DNA from: Todiramphus chloris collaris
Taxonomy: Eukaryota > Chordata > Aves > Coraciiformes > Alcedinidae
Length of the DNA stretch: 64,000 nt
Assembly: GCA_025345505.1 (NCBI GenBank)
Contig: JANVCC010000040.1
Span: forward strand, 11,252,023 to 11,316,022
Direction of reading: 5' to 3'
The notes beneath the pieces were generated by a model that saw nothing but the letters and a program-made list of their open reading frames with translations, ran no database searches and was not told the DNA's origin. Numbering within the stretch: position 1 is the first letter of the stretch; each line of letters starts with the position of its first letter. A program made the translations under genes and the position numbers. This document shows, one piece after another, positions 13,080-24,130 of the stretch.

Positions 13080-13885
13080 AGTGTTTCTAGGCATGTGAAA
13101 GAGGAAAAGGTGACTTGGGGCAGCCACCACAGATTGTCCAAGAGTAAATCACACTTGTCCATCGTGAGTGCCTTCTCTGCTGAAGTTACTGGATCTGTGG
13201 ATGAGTGGTGGGCAAGAAACGTTGTCTGCCTTGATTTTAGCAAGTTTTCCTCCTGGAACGGCAACATGCCCTGCAGAGGATGGGGACTGACCATCTTGAA
13301 AGGAGTTCTGCTGCAGAACCTGGTGGCCCTGTTGGGCACCAGGCCGGATGAGAGTTAATTGTGTGCCCTGCTAGTGGTGGAGGCTGACAGCGTTAGGAGG
13401 AGCGTAGTCAGTATATTCAGGAGATTCTTGGCCTGTATTTGGCACTTGTTAGATAAAGTGTAATACTGGATCCAGTTTTGCCTTCCCAGTACAAGAAAGA
13501 TACTGCTAAACTAGAGAGGTGCCAGTTCCCCGGCATGACTGAGACTGGAGCACTTGCCCAGGAAGGAGAATCTGAGGGAGCTGGGCTCATCCAGCCTGGA
13601 GAAGAGATGGCTTCAGAGGCCAAACCACAGCCTGCCAGTTCACCAGGGGATGTGGGAGGAGAAAGGGCTACAACAGTTACGAGTTGAAATGGGGGAAGAT
13701 TTGAACTAGAGAATGTCCCTGTGATGTGAACAGTCTGCGCAGAGAGGCAGGAGAATCCCGCAGCTTGGAGGTTTTTCACACCAGAGCAAACCTTGGAGTT
13801 GACCCTGCTCTGAGCATGAGCTTGGACTTGGAGACCTCCTGAGCTTTTCTGTCCAGCTGCAGTGATGCTCCGCTGTACTCTGATA
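13080..13885 (+). mobile_element. CR1 LINE, decayed, with RT fragment and 3' end
   Basis: This is a CR1 non-LTR retrotransposon copy in sense orientation. Successive blocks match the CR1 ORF2 and 3' region as I know it. First comes the segment with GCATGTGAAAGAGG and GGCAGCC (about 13087-13130). Next, 13221-13244 encodes VVCLDFSK, corresponding to the CR1 reverse-transcriptase motif normally followed by AFDTV. Then come the TGTGCCCT block (about 13350), the TACAAGAAAGATA block (13490-13502) and the GAGGGAGCTGGG and AGCCTGGAGAAGAGATGGCT blocks (13573-13612). The 3' part has GACCCTGCTCTGAGCA and GACCTCCTGAG, ending near 13885. Much of the RT between about 13245 and 13330 is missing relative to the family. 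Frames are broken, so the copy is dead. The exact 5' limit is uncertain. Confidence 0.85.
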
Positions 13886-15284
13886 CAGTTGTGACATTAG
13901 GTGAGGTTTTCGTTATAGTGCTGGTGAAGCATTTGGTAGTGATCACCGGGTTGGTACAAATGAGGAGACAAGGGACACTGCACAGTCAAACCAAAACTGA
14001 AACCCCAAAACAAAGAAACAAAAAAAAGCAGAATGGGGGAGGCGGGGAGAAAGCAAAGAAAAACAAAATTGAAAGAAACAACAGCAAAACATATATAACA
14101 TGTAAAAAAACCCCTCAACTGGTGGAGGACTGTTTATTGCAGCACAAATATCTAATGGCAAACAGTGGGTCTGTTACCAAAAACATTTCATTGCTTAGTA
14201 ATAAAAAATACCTTCCACTGCAGTTCAGCTTGCAGGCCTCTTAGAATGCCAACAGTAAATATTTAATAGTAAAGGAGTGTTATTTCTCTAAGTGGTGAAT
14301 GTTCCCCCACCCCTTCTCCCACTTCTGGGAGTAGGTGAGCCCTATTGATCTCACAGCAGCTTTAAAGATGAGCGCTCTCCTGGATTAAAAATCAATTCTG
14401 AATTTTTCAGTATTTGCAGGTACACTGATGGAGATGGGGAGAAGGAAATCTTGAGTGGAAATGGGAATCGTGAGAGAAATCCGTGTACATTGTTGCCTAA
14501 AACAGTTTGTGCTTTATTTAATGGAAGATCATTATAACATCTGTGATTTGAGTTATGAGCTTATCCTGTAAATTGCCCTTCATTTTCTGGATGATTCAGC
14601 ATTTGATATTTCAATCTGAAAAGAGACAGTTATTCTCAGTTGTCAAATCAACAGGGGGAAAAAAACCAAAACAACCCATGGTGAATGAAGTCTTGTTTTT
14701 CTTTTTGTGGCTTTGTATTTATTAACTCTTTAGGCTGGAGCTCTTTGTTTTGGCTATTTGCACCTGTGCCCTCAGGGAAATATTTTTCTAAATATTGTCT
14801 TAGACTTTGTTGCCACAGCCAGGTGAGTCTGGGCGATTTCATGGGCAAGCACACATTAAAAAACACAGGGAATGGCAGTTAGTGAGCAGGGCATTTTTTT
14901 TAAGTTAGGATTTTTAAGTGATCTCAAAGCTAGTCATTCTGAGGGGAAAAAGACACTCGTTTTTAGAATTTTTATGCAGACGTTCTGGCAAATAAATTAA
15001 CCTTTCCAGCTTAAATGAGGATGTGAGCTATAAAATGGTTAGAAGATAGTACATGTACTGCCTTATGACTTCAGAACTGAAGGTGTCTGAAATTGCAGTA
15101 ATGGCAAGCAACAGCTTTGCTCTTACAACATTGAAACAGTTAAATGCCAGAATATTTCCTCTGAGTTAATAGGCAGGTTATAATTTATGGAACTGCTTTT
15201 GTGCTCCGTGGCTTATAAGCGGTAGAGCCCACTTGGGTCCAGCAGCAAGTTTTGAGTGTCCAGAGCCAGTCTCAGGATCTGCCT
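13886..15284. other. Non-coding block with A-rich patch
   Basis: No gene is recognised. It contains an A-rich, purine-biased stretch at about 13987-14116 that generates spurious lysine-rich and phenylalanine-rich open frames on the two strands. The remainder is ordinary AT-rich unique sequence. Confidence 0.55.
13987..14116. repeat. A-rich low-complexity tract
   Basis: About 130 nt dominated by A, with interspersed C and G and short runs such as A8 and A7. It lies about 100 nt beyond the 3' end of the CR1 copy. CR1 elements normally end in short ATTCTRTG repeats, not poly-A, so this is probably independent simple sequence. Confidence 0.7.
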
Positions 15285-15548
15285 TGAGCCAAGGCAGTGC
15301 CCAAATGGCTGCTGGGCTGGGCGAGCCTGCCTGTGCCCCTGGTGCCAGCTTTCCAGCCCTTCTAAGGCAGCCTGAGCCAAGGCAGTGCCTGAAGGACTGC
15401 TGGGCTGGGCGAGCCTGCCTGTGCCCCTGGTGCCAGCTTTCCAGCCCTTCTAAGGCAGCCTGAGCCAAGGAAGTGCCTGAAGGACTGCTGGGCTGGGCGA
15501 GCCTGCCTGTGCCCCTGGTGCCAGCTTTCCAGCCCTTCTAAGGCAGCC
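15285..15548. repeat. Minisatellite, 88-bp unit, three copies
   Basis: Three head-to-tail units start at 15285, 15373 and 15461, each beginning TGAGCCAAGG and ending AGGCAGCC. Units 2 and 3 differ by a single base in my reading, and unit 1 differs from unit 2 at four clustered positions near its start. Counted by hand, the unit is about 66 percent GC (58 of 88), against AT-rich flanks. Eighty-eight is not a multiple of three, so any frame crossing the array rotates and the array is not a protein repeat. The near identity implies recent expansion or homogenisation, so copy number may vary between individuals. Confidence 0.95.
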
Positions 15549-18500
15549 GAGTTGTCAGTAGCAGTGCCTCAAGCAGATTGCATCAGCTGCTCTGCTCTCC
15601 TTTTCTGATTTTTGAGCATCTAAATATCATTCCATGTATTTTGCCTTGGAAATTTGCGAAATCCTTGTTTTGGATCTGCGTTGACCTTGTGCAGTATGCT
15701 TCCTCCAGCTGTGCTGTGATGGCAGCGCTTCCAGCAGCCTCTGTGAAAGAGTACACTATTAGGCCACTCTAGTAGCCTGTGGTCAAATATCTTCATAGTA
15801 GTGTGAGACTTGCAAACCTCTGGTCTCTTCTTTATACACGTCTAGAAGAGGCAATTTTGCAGACCTTTTTTCCTTTATTTAAGTCTTGAGGACTGATGGT
15901 GGTAGGTTTAGTTCTGGACCATCCCTATAAATGCTGTGTAGTGGCCTTTGTGAATCTTGTTGCCGTGTTAGTCTTCTCACTAACCAGATGCATTTGGATG
16001 AAGAGAATATTTTTACGTCAGTTGGTAATTTCATTGACGATAGAGTTATCATGATTAAGACTTCTGTTCAGTTGTCCTAGTGAAAGATGGTCATTATTAT
16101 ATCTGAAACCACAGTTTCATGAACAGAAATAATAGATTTGAATATGAGTATAGAGAGAGAAAAAAGTGATGTGCTTTTCCTCTCCCCTTCCTTTTCTGCT
16201 TCCAATAGGTCCGTTGCCTTATTAAAGAGATCAGTGATTCACTGAGCATATGGCAGCAAATCTGTTGGGTTGGTAATCCAGTTAAAGCAGTGGCAATCTC
16301 CAAAAGTTAGGCTCAGTGATTTATGAGGGGAAAAAAGTGTTGCTTTCTCCCTTTCTGTAGATATTTAGATCAAACCGTATCTGTACAAAAATGCTTTAGT
16401 TCACCTTGAATGTTTTGCGTCTGTCCTCCCGCAATGCTCGAGCAACACGTTTAACAGGAATCGACTCTGGGAATGCATGCTTTGCTTGGATCTGAGTGGC
16501 ATGCTCACGGTTCAGACACTGTTGCAGTGAAAAATGGGCTGTCTGTCATTCGCTCTCAGCAGACAGAGGTTGGGAATTGGTCTAAGCTGTTCTTGCACCT
16601 GCTCCTCCAGCAGTCCCAGGCTTTTTTCCTTCCCATTTTTGAACAGGTTGTTAAGTTTGGTGATGGGAAAAGTGAGCAGCCTCTCCAGGGGAAAAAGAGA
16701 AATGAGAATCTTTTTATGATTTTCTTTTGAAGTCAGCCCACCCAGATTGTTCAGTAACTTGGACCGATAAGCATGGGTGAGCACTGGCTGATACGCATAC
16801 AGAAGCATCCCATTTTCAGGCCAGTGGATAGGCATTGCTCTGTAGCTTCATTACACTGTCAGCTGAAGCAGAGGTGTCTTCCAGCTGCCGAGCTACTGCA
16901 TTCACTGGGTTTTCAGAGCCCAGTATCAGTCAGTCACATCATCCTCTGTGCAGCCTGCACAGGTCTTCAGCTGGTAAATGCTATTTATATGAAACCTAGT
17001 TTAGATTTGCTTCTGGAGTATGGTTTTTAGAATAGTAAGGGAAAAACACTTTATTAAGTATTTGGATTCAAGTATCCTTGGCAATGTGTGGTCTCTCAGA
17101 ATTGCTGTGCTCTGAGGTGTTTTATTTTCTTTCTTTTGTAAATATTTATTGCAGTTTTGTAATGGTAAGCCATAAAGGGTGAGCTGCAAGACATGGCTTG
17201 CACTCCAGTATTCACATTAATGGGCTTTTAGAATTGTAGAATGCTACGCTAACATCGCATGTTTGTGTGGCATTGAAAAGCTCTAAGTATATAAAAAAAA
17301 ATCCAGAGCAAAATGTTTGTGATCCTGAGTAATGAAGACAGAGGCAGAGTTCCTAGTGTGGTGACAGATGTGACTGTTATCACTTTCCTGTACCCTTCAT
17401 TTCAGAAATGATTCTTTGCCATCTTGCCAGGAATGCAGGCAGAAGAGAGGTCATTTCCCACTCCTGGCCGCAGAAGGAAGAGCAAGTGAGCAGAAGCCTT
17501 TCAGGTGCTCGCAAGTGGTGGGGGCACGATCTCCTGTGCTCTGAAGTCCGTCCTGCTGCCAGTGCTGGCTGTGGATGTGGATCAGCTCCATGAGATTTGG
17601 GCACAACTATGTGCATTAGAGTAGAAAAGCCTTTTGGTGATCTTATTTCTAATGTCACAGAAGTAGCTTTAAAAACAATTCCTGTTACTAGAATGGAACT
17701 ATTACTTGTGAGTAAAGCTTTCGGTTGGAAGGAAAAAAGTAAAAGCTTTAAAGCTCTAGTGGATGTAAGAAGCTTGAAAACAGGAATACTCACCTGTGCC
17801 AAGGTTGGAAAATAATTTGGTTAGTAAGATAGTATAAAATCAATAATAAGACTTTTTCTGAGAGGTCTAATAACTCTTCAGTCCTGGTTTGATACTATTG
17901 AACTACTGGGTGCCTATTATTATCTTGGATAAACAGTACACAATGCCGAGTCTTCAACTGGGAGAAATCCTAGACCATTCCCAGCAGTTTCAAGACGATA
18001 TTTGAAGGGTTTTGAGGAGAAAGGTTTGCTAAACACAAATGGGCAATTACCAGAACTTTTTAATCTAATTTCATTGCGTTCTTGGAATGCATGTTTTGCA
18101 CTTTTTCTTCTCTGCATCATTCATAAAGTTTTATCTAGAATTTTGACTGCTTGGCTTGCTGTACTAATTTTGGTTTTATTTTTCCTGTGTGGGATAAAGA
18201 GTAAAAGTTACTTAATCCTCAAAGGCTGCAAGGAATGTTGGATCTGGCACTGAGAGAGAAAATAGTTGGTTTGCAGTGGGAATGGTATGGAAACCAAATA
18301 CTTCTAATGCTTCCTAAAAGAAGAAAAATGAGCAGCTGATGCTGATGACTTGCAACTTTCAAACTTTTATCACAAATAACTTAGTAGAAGTGCTTATATA
18401 TTTTGTCAGCCATTTTGGCAATAGTTTTATGCTATTTCTGAAGTAACACATCACCAGTTGAATTCACTTGAACATACAGAAAACACAATTTGGCAGATAG

Positions 18501-21500
18501 TAAAAGCACAGATAAAATTTGGCAACATGTGGCCTCAGTCATGAGTCTGTAAGTGGTGGGTGTAATGACACTGATGTGTCTGTGTGTGAACCTATGATGC
18601 TTCTTGACATTCTGGGTTGGCAGCTGCTGCTCTTTGTACCTGGTGGTGCCTCACTGCAAGGTGGACATGCATGCATCAGTGCAAAAGAGCTATAAACACC
18701 AGTGCACCAGAACACTCACGTTCTGTCTGAGGAAGCGTGTGGATTTTGCAAGTCCCTCTGAGAAGAGGGATTTAAGGTAGGGATTGGAGGAATCTGCTAT
18801 ACTTTCAGTTCACTTTCTATAAAATGTGGATGTTCCTTTACAGAGCTCCTTCAGACACCATCACAAGTCGTGTGAATCAAGGTTTATATAAAATTGGTCT
18901 GGTTTGCTCCCAAGTTTTTATACGGTTATGACAGGATTTGGTTTGGCTGCAACATATGTTTGACATTTGTGGTAAATCTAATTGATGGTTACTGCTTTTA
19001 CGGTAGATATCCCAGCATATTTTGGAGCAAAATGTAATGCTTGTCTGTATACATCCTTTCTAATCTCACTTTTGTACTCATACAGTATTATATGGATTAT
19101 GATTAGGGTGCTTCCTGAAATTGGGATGCAACCTTTAAGTTGTATGGAAGGAGATCAGTCCCTGCTGTTCGTTTGTTAATACTGGGGTTTCTGCACCAGT
19201 GACTGCTGAACATAGGAAATCTTTTTCTTCCATAGTAGTATGTGATGCTTATATTCCTACTAGAAAAGTAATGAAAATATTTTTTTACATGCATGAAAGC
19301 AAGTGGTTAATGTTATCCTAGTTAAGTATTACTATGCTGTAACTGTGATAATCTGAGAAGACAAGCTATCAAGCTAATACTGGTAGGAAGAACACAAGCT
19401 TTGAGCTTCAGATACTTTGATAGATAAAAGTTGGGTTGTTTTTTTCCCTACTGTGTTTTTCTATAGAATGGCTCAATGCAGTGTTACTATAGGCCATAAT
19501 TAGAACTTAGATGTAATGAGCAGGAGCTTTCAAGGTAATCACTCCATTATCACTGTAAATTGTGATGTGTAGGAAGCCTTGAGAGAGACAACAGGCAGAA
19601 ACAGCTTGGGTAGCTCATTCCCAGCTAGGGAAGGTCTGTTGGGAAGCAGGGGAGTAGAGGTACAGTTTCTGAATTGCAGCTATGGAAGAGCAATCAAAAG
19701 AAAACTATGTAGTAACTGGTTTGTTTTATTTTTTCTTGAGGATATCCAGTGCTTATAATACACAGCTGAATTAGGCTGTACCTCACAAAGAAGTGACTAT
19801 GAAACACTTTTTTTTTTTTGCCTAAAAGAGGTAAAATTGCAAGTTTTTTGTATTTCAGTGGTAAGGGATGTTATAATACATGACAGACTCTAAGAGACGT
19901 GTAGAGAGCCTGTTGGATCTCTCCAGAAAACCTCTTGGGTCATAGAGGTGGTAGCCCCATGCACTTTAATCCTCTCTGCCTGCTCAAGACCATGTTTTAT
20001 GTTACTCAGTCTGCAAGAGGCAAATCATCTCTCTGCTGTGGTATCACAGAATGTTTTCATTGCACTGTGCTCCCAGGTAACAGATGTCCCAGAGGACTGC
20101 CAGCACCAGCTACTTCTACTCACTTTTTCTGGGATCATGCCCTTCAGATTTCTGAAGACCAAGATTATAGAATGTAGGGAGGATGTATTAAATCTATTTG
20201 GTCCCCTTAAAAATACATGTGTTGTTAATTGCTACCGTTTCTGTCTCCCTTCCCCCTCTTGTATGCATTCAGTTATGGCATATCTTTTGCTGTAGTCTAG
20301 GAAGTAGTACCCTGTGCTGCTATCTGTTCTTTAATTGAAACCTGGCAGAGGTTCTGGGGGTGGGCTGCTATAACTACATCAGTTATATCAGTGGTCTCTT
20401 TTTCTAAGCAATGCTGTTTTTTAAAGCTTTGTTTCATTTCTTTCTTAGAATTTTTTTTTTCTGAAGTTGTCATAGTTAGAACAATACTTCAGGCAACAGC
20501 TTAAAAATGCAGAAAATGTTACATTAGGCCTGTTAAATGTGTTGCTTTGTTACAGGTCTCACCTGGTGATGTTCTGTGTCAATGATTTACAGTAGTAAGA
20601 GTGAATTGAGTCTGGAGTGGTGTGGAACCATGCGAAATATAGGTGTTTAAATGAGGGGCAGCCCAGACTGAAGGACAGATGAAAGTGAATTCATTTGTTA
20701 ATGGGAATAAGATCACAAAATCTAGGTGCTGCTAGCAAAACTAGAGATGACACCGTTGTTCAGGGTGGAAGGGATTGTCAGGATGCCTTCGCATGCAACC
20801 TCATTTGTCTTTCCTTCCTTGTGTTCGTGCCAGTCTTAATACCAAGACTGTGCTCGAAGTAGCACAATAGCTACAGTGTGAAAGAAAACAGCTCAAGTAG
20901 TGGAAGGAGTTGGTCCTTACTGTGTTTGTAATCAAATGGTTTTTAGTAAAGCAAAGAGTAGTTACAGGCTGCTGTGGCTTCTTGACTGAGAAATCTCTCA
21001 GCGAGAGCAAGCTCTGCTAGGTCCAGTGGCAGCATCCTTCCCAGGAGAGGCCAGCCTCCTCTGCCTCGGAGCCTCCTCAGCCTGAGCCTGGCAAGGTGGT
21101 GGGTGTTTACTCACTGCAAACTTGACACGAGTTCATTCCTGGAATACTGAACTCCTTATATTTACTCTTGTTATATCTGGCAAAAGGCTTCAGAAGTCCC
21201 CTGTTGGTGCTGCTCAACTCTGGTATCTTTATAGTTCCTTTGATAGATTTGACAGAGCGTTCCCAGGTCCAAAGCCAGACCAGCTATTTTCTCAGCAGCA
21301 AAACATGAGATTAGGAAAAAAGAGGCAGCTTTTCAGTTGCTTGGGTTTTTTTCTAGTCACTATCTGTTTGTGTAAATTAGTGTGCACTAGACACACAATG
21401 GTTGTCTAAGTCCCCACTGAACGTAAATCAAGCAAATGTTCTGACTCGGAATCTCCTAAATCTTTATAAGTGGAACAAAAATGACACCTTTGCTTTGGAA

Positions 21501-22142
21501 TGATGAAATGATTTCAAGATGATCCGTAGAAAATATGTGATTATGGTTTGGGTATTTTGTAATGTCTGTACAAAAATGCGTTATCATTATTTTTCCATCT
21601 CCCTTGCCTAAAACTCTGGCAGCTAAGGTTTCTGGCACTTCCTTTCATGGATCTCATAATTTAGGAAATTAAATTACAAAAGAAAGGAGGAATGAAAAGC
21701 AAATGACAAATACGGGTCTCATGTACCTTATGACCCGGTTCATTTGGCAATTCTGTATTTTCCTGTGCGCTTCACAGCGCTAAGCTTTCTGTAAAGATGG
21801 ATTTACAAGATGAGTTACTGGATGTTTTGCACCCGAATCACTGTCTGCAGGGATGTTCACAAAGAAATGGCATCACTTCCATTGCCTGTGTGGCTTGAGG
21901 AAAAAACTAATTGCAGGGAAGAGAGCACACACCAGGTTGATTTATACAGAAGAAATGCTTCCAAAACTCACAGTATTCATTCGTGGTAGGAAAATATTTC
22001 TCTGTTGTCATTTTACTTTTCCATTGATTTTTGGGCAGTGAAACTCAAGTATTAGTAGTGTTGATTTGGAAGTAGAATAATTTGGCAATCCTGGGTTACA
22101 AAACCCACAGGAAGATGTCATTCAAATCACATTATTGGTCAA
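15549..22142. other. Non-coding single-copy block
   Basis: AT-rich unique sequence. Open frames reach about 140 codons (minus strand, around 17380-17802), overlap frames on the other strand and match nothing I know. A T12 run lies at 19808-19819. No splice-flanked open frame stood out. No RNA gene was recognised. Confidence 0.55.
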
Positions 22143-22179
22143 AATCCAGCCAGCTGGATTGAGTTGACCAAGGTCAACT
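22143..22179. repeat. Two adjacent short hairpins
   Basis: The first hairpin (22143-22160) has arms AATCCAG and CTGGATT around the loop CCAG. One base later, the second (22162-22179) has arms AGTTGACC and GGTCAACT separated by AA. The second also reads as two oppositely directed GGTCA half-sites, with CAAGGTCA on the plus strand resembling the extended half-site of NR5A/ERR nuclear receptors. That reading is inference from a motif only. Confidence 0.6.
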
Positions 22180-23842
22180 TCCCTGTGTAAAAAGGAAGTT
22201 TGGGGGTTTTTTGTTTGTGTTTTTGTTTTCTTTTTTAAGTATAGTGAAATGTGTTGAGTGAGCTTTTAACTTTGTAACAATTTTTTTTAGAACTTTTCTT
22301 TCTGAAGTCAAGTGTGAAATTCAACGAATGCTTTTCAGTGAATTCTCATCTGAAATGCCTGTTGTTTTAAGTATCTCAAGTGTAGTCAAGCTGCATCTCC
22401 TTCACTTGAATTTAAAATCTGCTGTACTTGGCTGAACCTCGTGTCACCACAAGCTTCGGTTTCTTCTTCCCAGAATCTTCAATTTTATCTGTGTTCCTGT
22501 ATTTCATATTCTCCCTGGATGGGATTTTCAGACACAACTGAGGAACATTGTTGACATGAAAAAAATAATGCAATTTGTCTACCAAATCATAGCAGGTTCT
22601 TTGCCAGCCCTACCATCTTCTGTTCACGGCTTTCTCTGTCTTCTCCTCTGTGAAATACTACCTTTCTCTCTGACTTTGTGAATCTTTTACCATCATTTTG
22701 AGTGGACCTCCCTCTTTCCACTCACCTTTAGATATGGTGTGAAGACATTACTGAGAGCATCAGAGGGATTGCAAATGCAAGCCCCTTTTTACTTGCAGAT
22801 CTTAATTGTCCTGAGGTTTTGTACAGCTAGTATGGTGTGAATGAACTTGGACTTGTACCACTGTGTCTAACCCTCCAGGCCCAGTGAGGATATCAGTTTG
22901 ATAACACCTAGAATGCTGGGCAAGTAAGAATTGATTTTTTGGATCGTATTTTATCTGAATCTTCTCTCAATATTTGGTTGCCGCTCTTGGTTGTGGTTTT
23001 TTTTCTTTGGTTTGTTGGTTGTTTTTTTGTTGTTGTGTTTTGTTTTTAAGAACTAAGGAGGGAAGTATGTGGTTTGTTTCTGTAACTATAGATTTCAAGT
23101 TTGTTAAATAATTTGGCTTGGGATAAAGACTAATTTTTTTTCTGTACTTTTTTGCTATTACTTCATTGTCGCAACAAGACCACGGGAACATTGCAGTGAT
23201 AGTTCTGTCCAGCTTTGATGGAATGGGTAATGTAGGGCAGTCTTTGTTAACACTCCTTCGCTAACTAAGCCTCTGGAGAGAAACATGTTTCAAAGCAGAT
23301 AGACAAAGCTTCAGTTCCTTTAAGATTTTAGGGTTTTATTTAATCTTTTTCAGAGGTTGCCCAGTCAAGTATGTAAAGCAGCAGCAGCCACTCCACTCTA
23401 ACTTAATGACTGTTATGTAAAAATAGATCAGAGCAGTGGTTTGTCAAGCTCATCATCATATTTCTGCCTGTGGTCACGGAAGGTGCCTGGAGATGCATGT
23501 GAGGGGTGAGGAGGAATGTAGTGCCTGCAGTCAGTACTGCACATGGCCAGTCTCCAGCCCTTATCTCTCCCAGGCTCCTGAAGGCAGCATGTGTCTGCAT
23601 TTTTCACAGCAGTTCCAGGAGAGTTGGCTTGCATTAGTTTGACCAGTGTCTGTTTGATGCTAACTTTTGCATCTAGATGTATTTCAGCAAGAAGGTGTCG
23701 CAGCTTCCCCATGTTTGAAGAACTGCTTCCACTGTTTATTTTTAACCTGGTTGCCTTTGGTCGGTTTGATGGCAGCTCGTTGTTTGGATAAGAAGCAGTG
23801 AATGTTTGTACGCTATCGGTCTGTGTCTTATGTGAGTTTACA
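22180..23842. other. Non-coding block with T/G-rich simple sequence
   Basis: No gene is visible. T-rich and GT-rich low complexity occurs at 22201-22240 and 22990-23048. The rest is unique. Confidence 0.55.
22990..23048. repeat. GT/T-rich low-complexity tract
   Basis: About 60 nt made almost wholly of T and G, including T8 and T7 runs and TTG repeats. The minus-strand reading gives a meaningless Gln/Lys/Asn-rich frame. Confidence 0.75.
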
Positions 23843-23990
23843 GACCTCTGTTGTATCTCCTCTCAGCTGCTGCTTTCCCATCTCTAACAGTCCTGGCTCA
23901 CTTTGTAGTTCCCATGTGGAAGGTGTTTCTTCCCATTGCCCTTCTCTGAACCTTCCCAGTTGTTTTTCAGCTCTTGCTGTGGTGACTGTA
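23843..23990 (-). mobile_element. CR1 LINE fragment, antisense
   Basis: The plus strand shows the reverse complement of a CR1 3'-region block. Diagnostic pieces in order are CTCCTCTCAGCTG, CTAACAGTCCTGGCTC (23884-23899), a stretch with CTTTGTAGTT, and CATTGCCCTTCTCTGAACC (23934-23952). These match the antisense of the CR1 segment that in sense orientation reads through GAGCTGGG and CTGGAGAAGAG. The fragment lacks the CR1 3' terminus. About 50 nt downstream a sense-oriented CR1 3' end begins, so the two may belong to one rearranged insertion. Confidence 0.7.
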
Positions 23991-24043
23991 ATGAGAGGAA
24001 GGGTTGCATTTGAATGGGAAAGCACAGCTGGGATTTAGAGAGT

Positions 24044-24130
24044 GCTGGTGTCCCTGCTTAGTGCAGGAGGGTTGGACTAGGTCACCTTTGGAGGTCCTTT
24101 GCAACTCGGGGCATTCTGTGATTCTGTAAT
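24044..24130 (+). mobile_element. CR1 LINE 3' terminus
   Basis: This sense-oriented CR1 tail is the clearest repeat in the window. CTGGTGTCCCTGCTTAGTGC is followed by GGGTTGGACTAGGTCACC, GGAGGTCCTTTGCAACTC, and the terminal octamers ATTCTGTG (24113-24120) and ATTCTGTA (24121-24128). The tandem ATTCTRTG terminus is the hallmark of CR1 and fixes the 3' end. Only about 90 bp of the element is in this orientation; the preceding CR1 piece is inverted. Confidence 0.93.

Noticed and set aside
13417..13779. 120-codon minus-strand frame
   Set aside because: It is the antisense of the CR1 3' region and so a shadow of the retroelement.
15178..15468. 96-codon minus-strand frame with apparent protein repeat
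   Set aside because: It arises from the 88-bp minisatellite. The unit length is not divisible by three, so the peptide does not repeat in register.
16512..16835. 107-codon minus-strand frame with a Glu/Gln/Leu-rich end
   Set aside because: It looks superficially protein-like, but the opposite strand is open too, no splice sites bound it convincingly, and I recognise no family.
20760..20810. Possible antisense CR1 end (GGTGGAAGGGATTGTCAGGATG)-like stretch
   Set aside because: The resemblance stops after a few bases and the expected following blocks and terminal octamers are absent.
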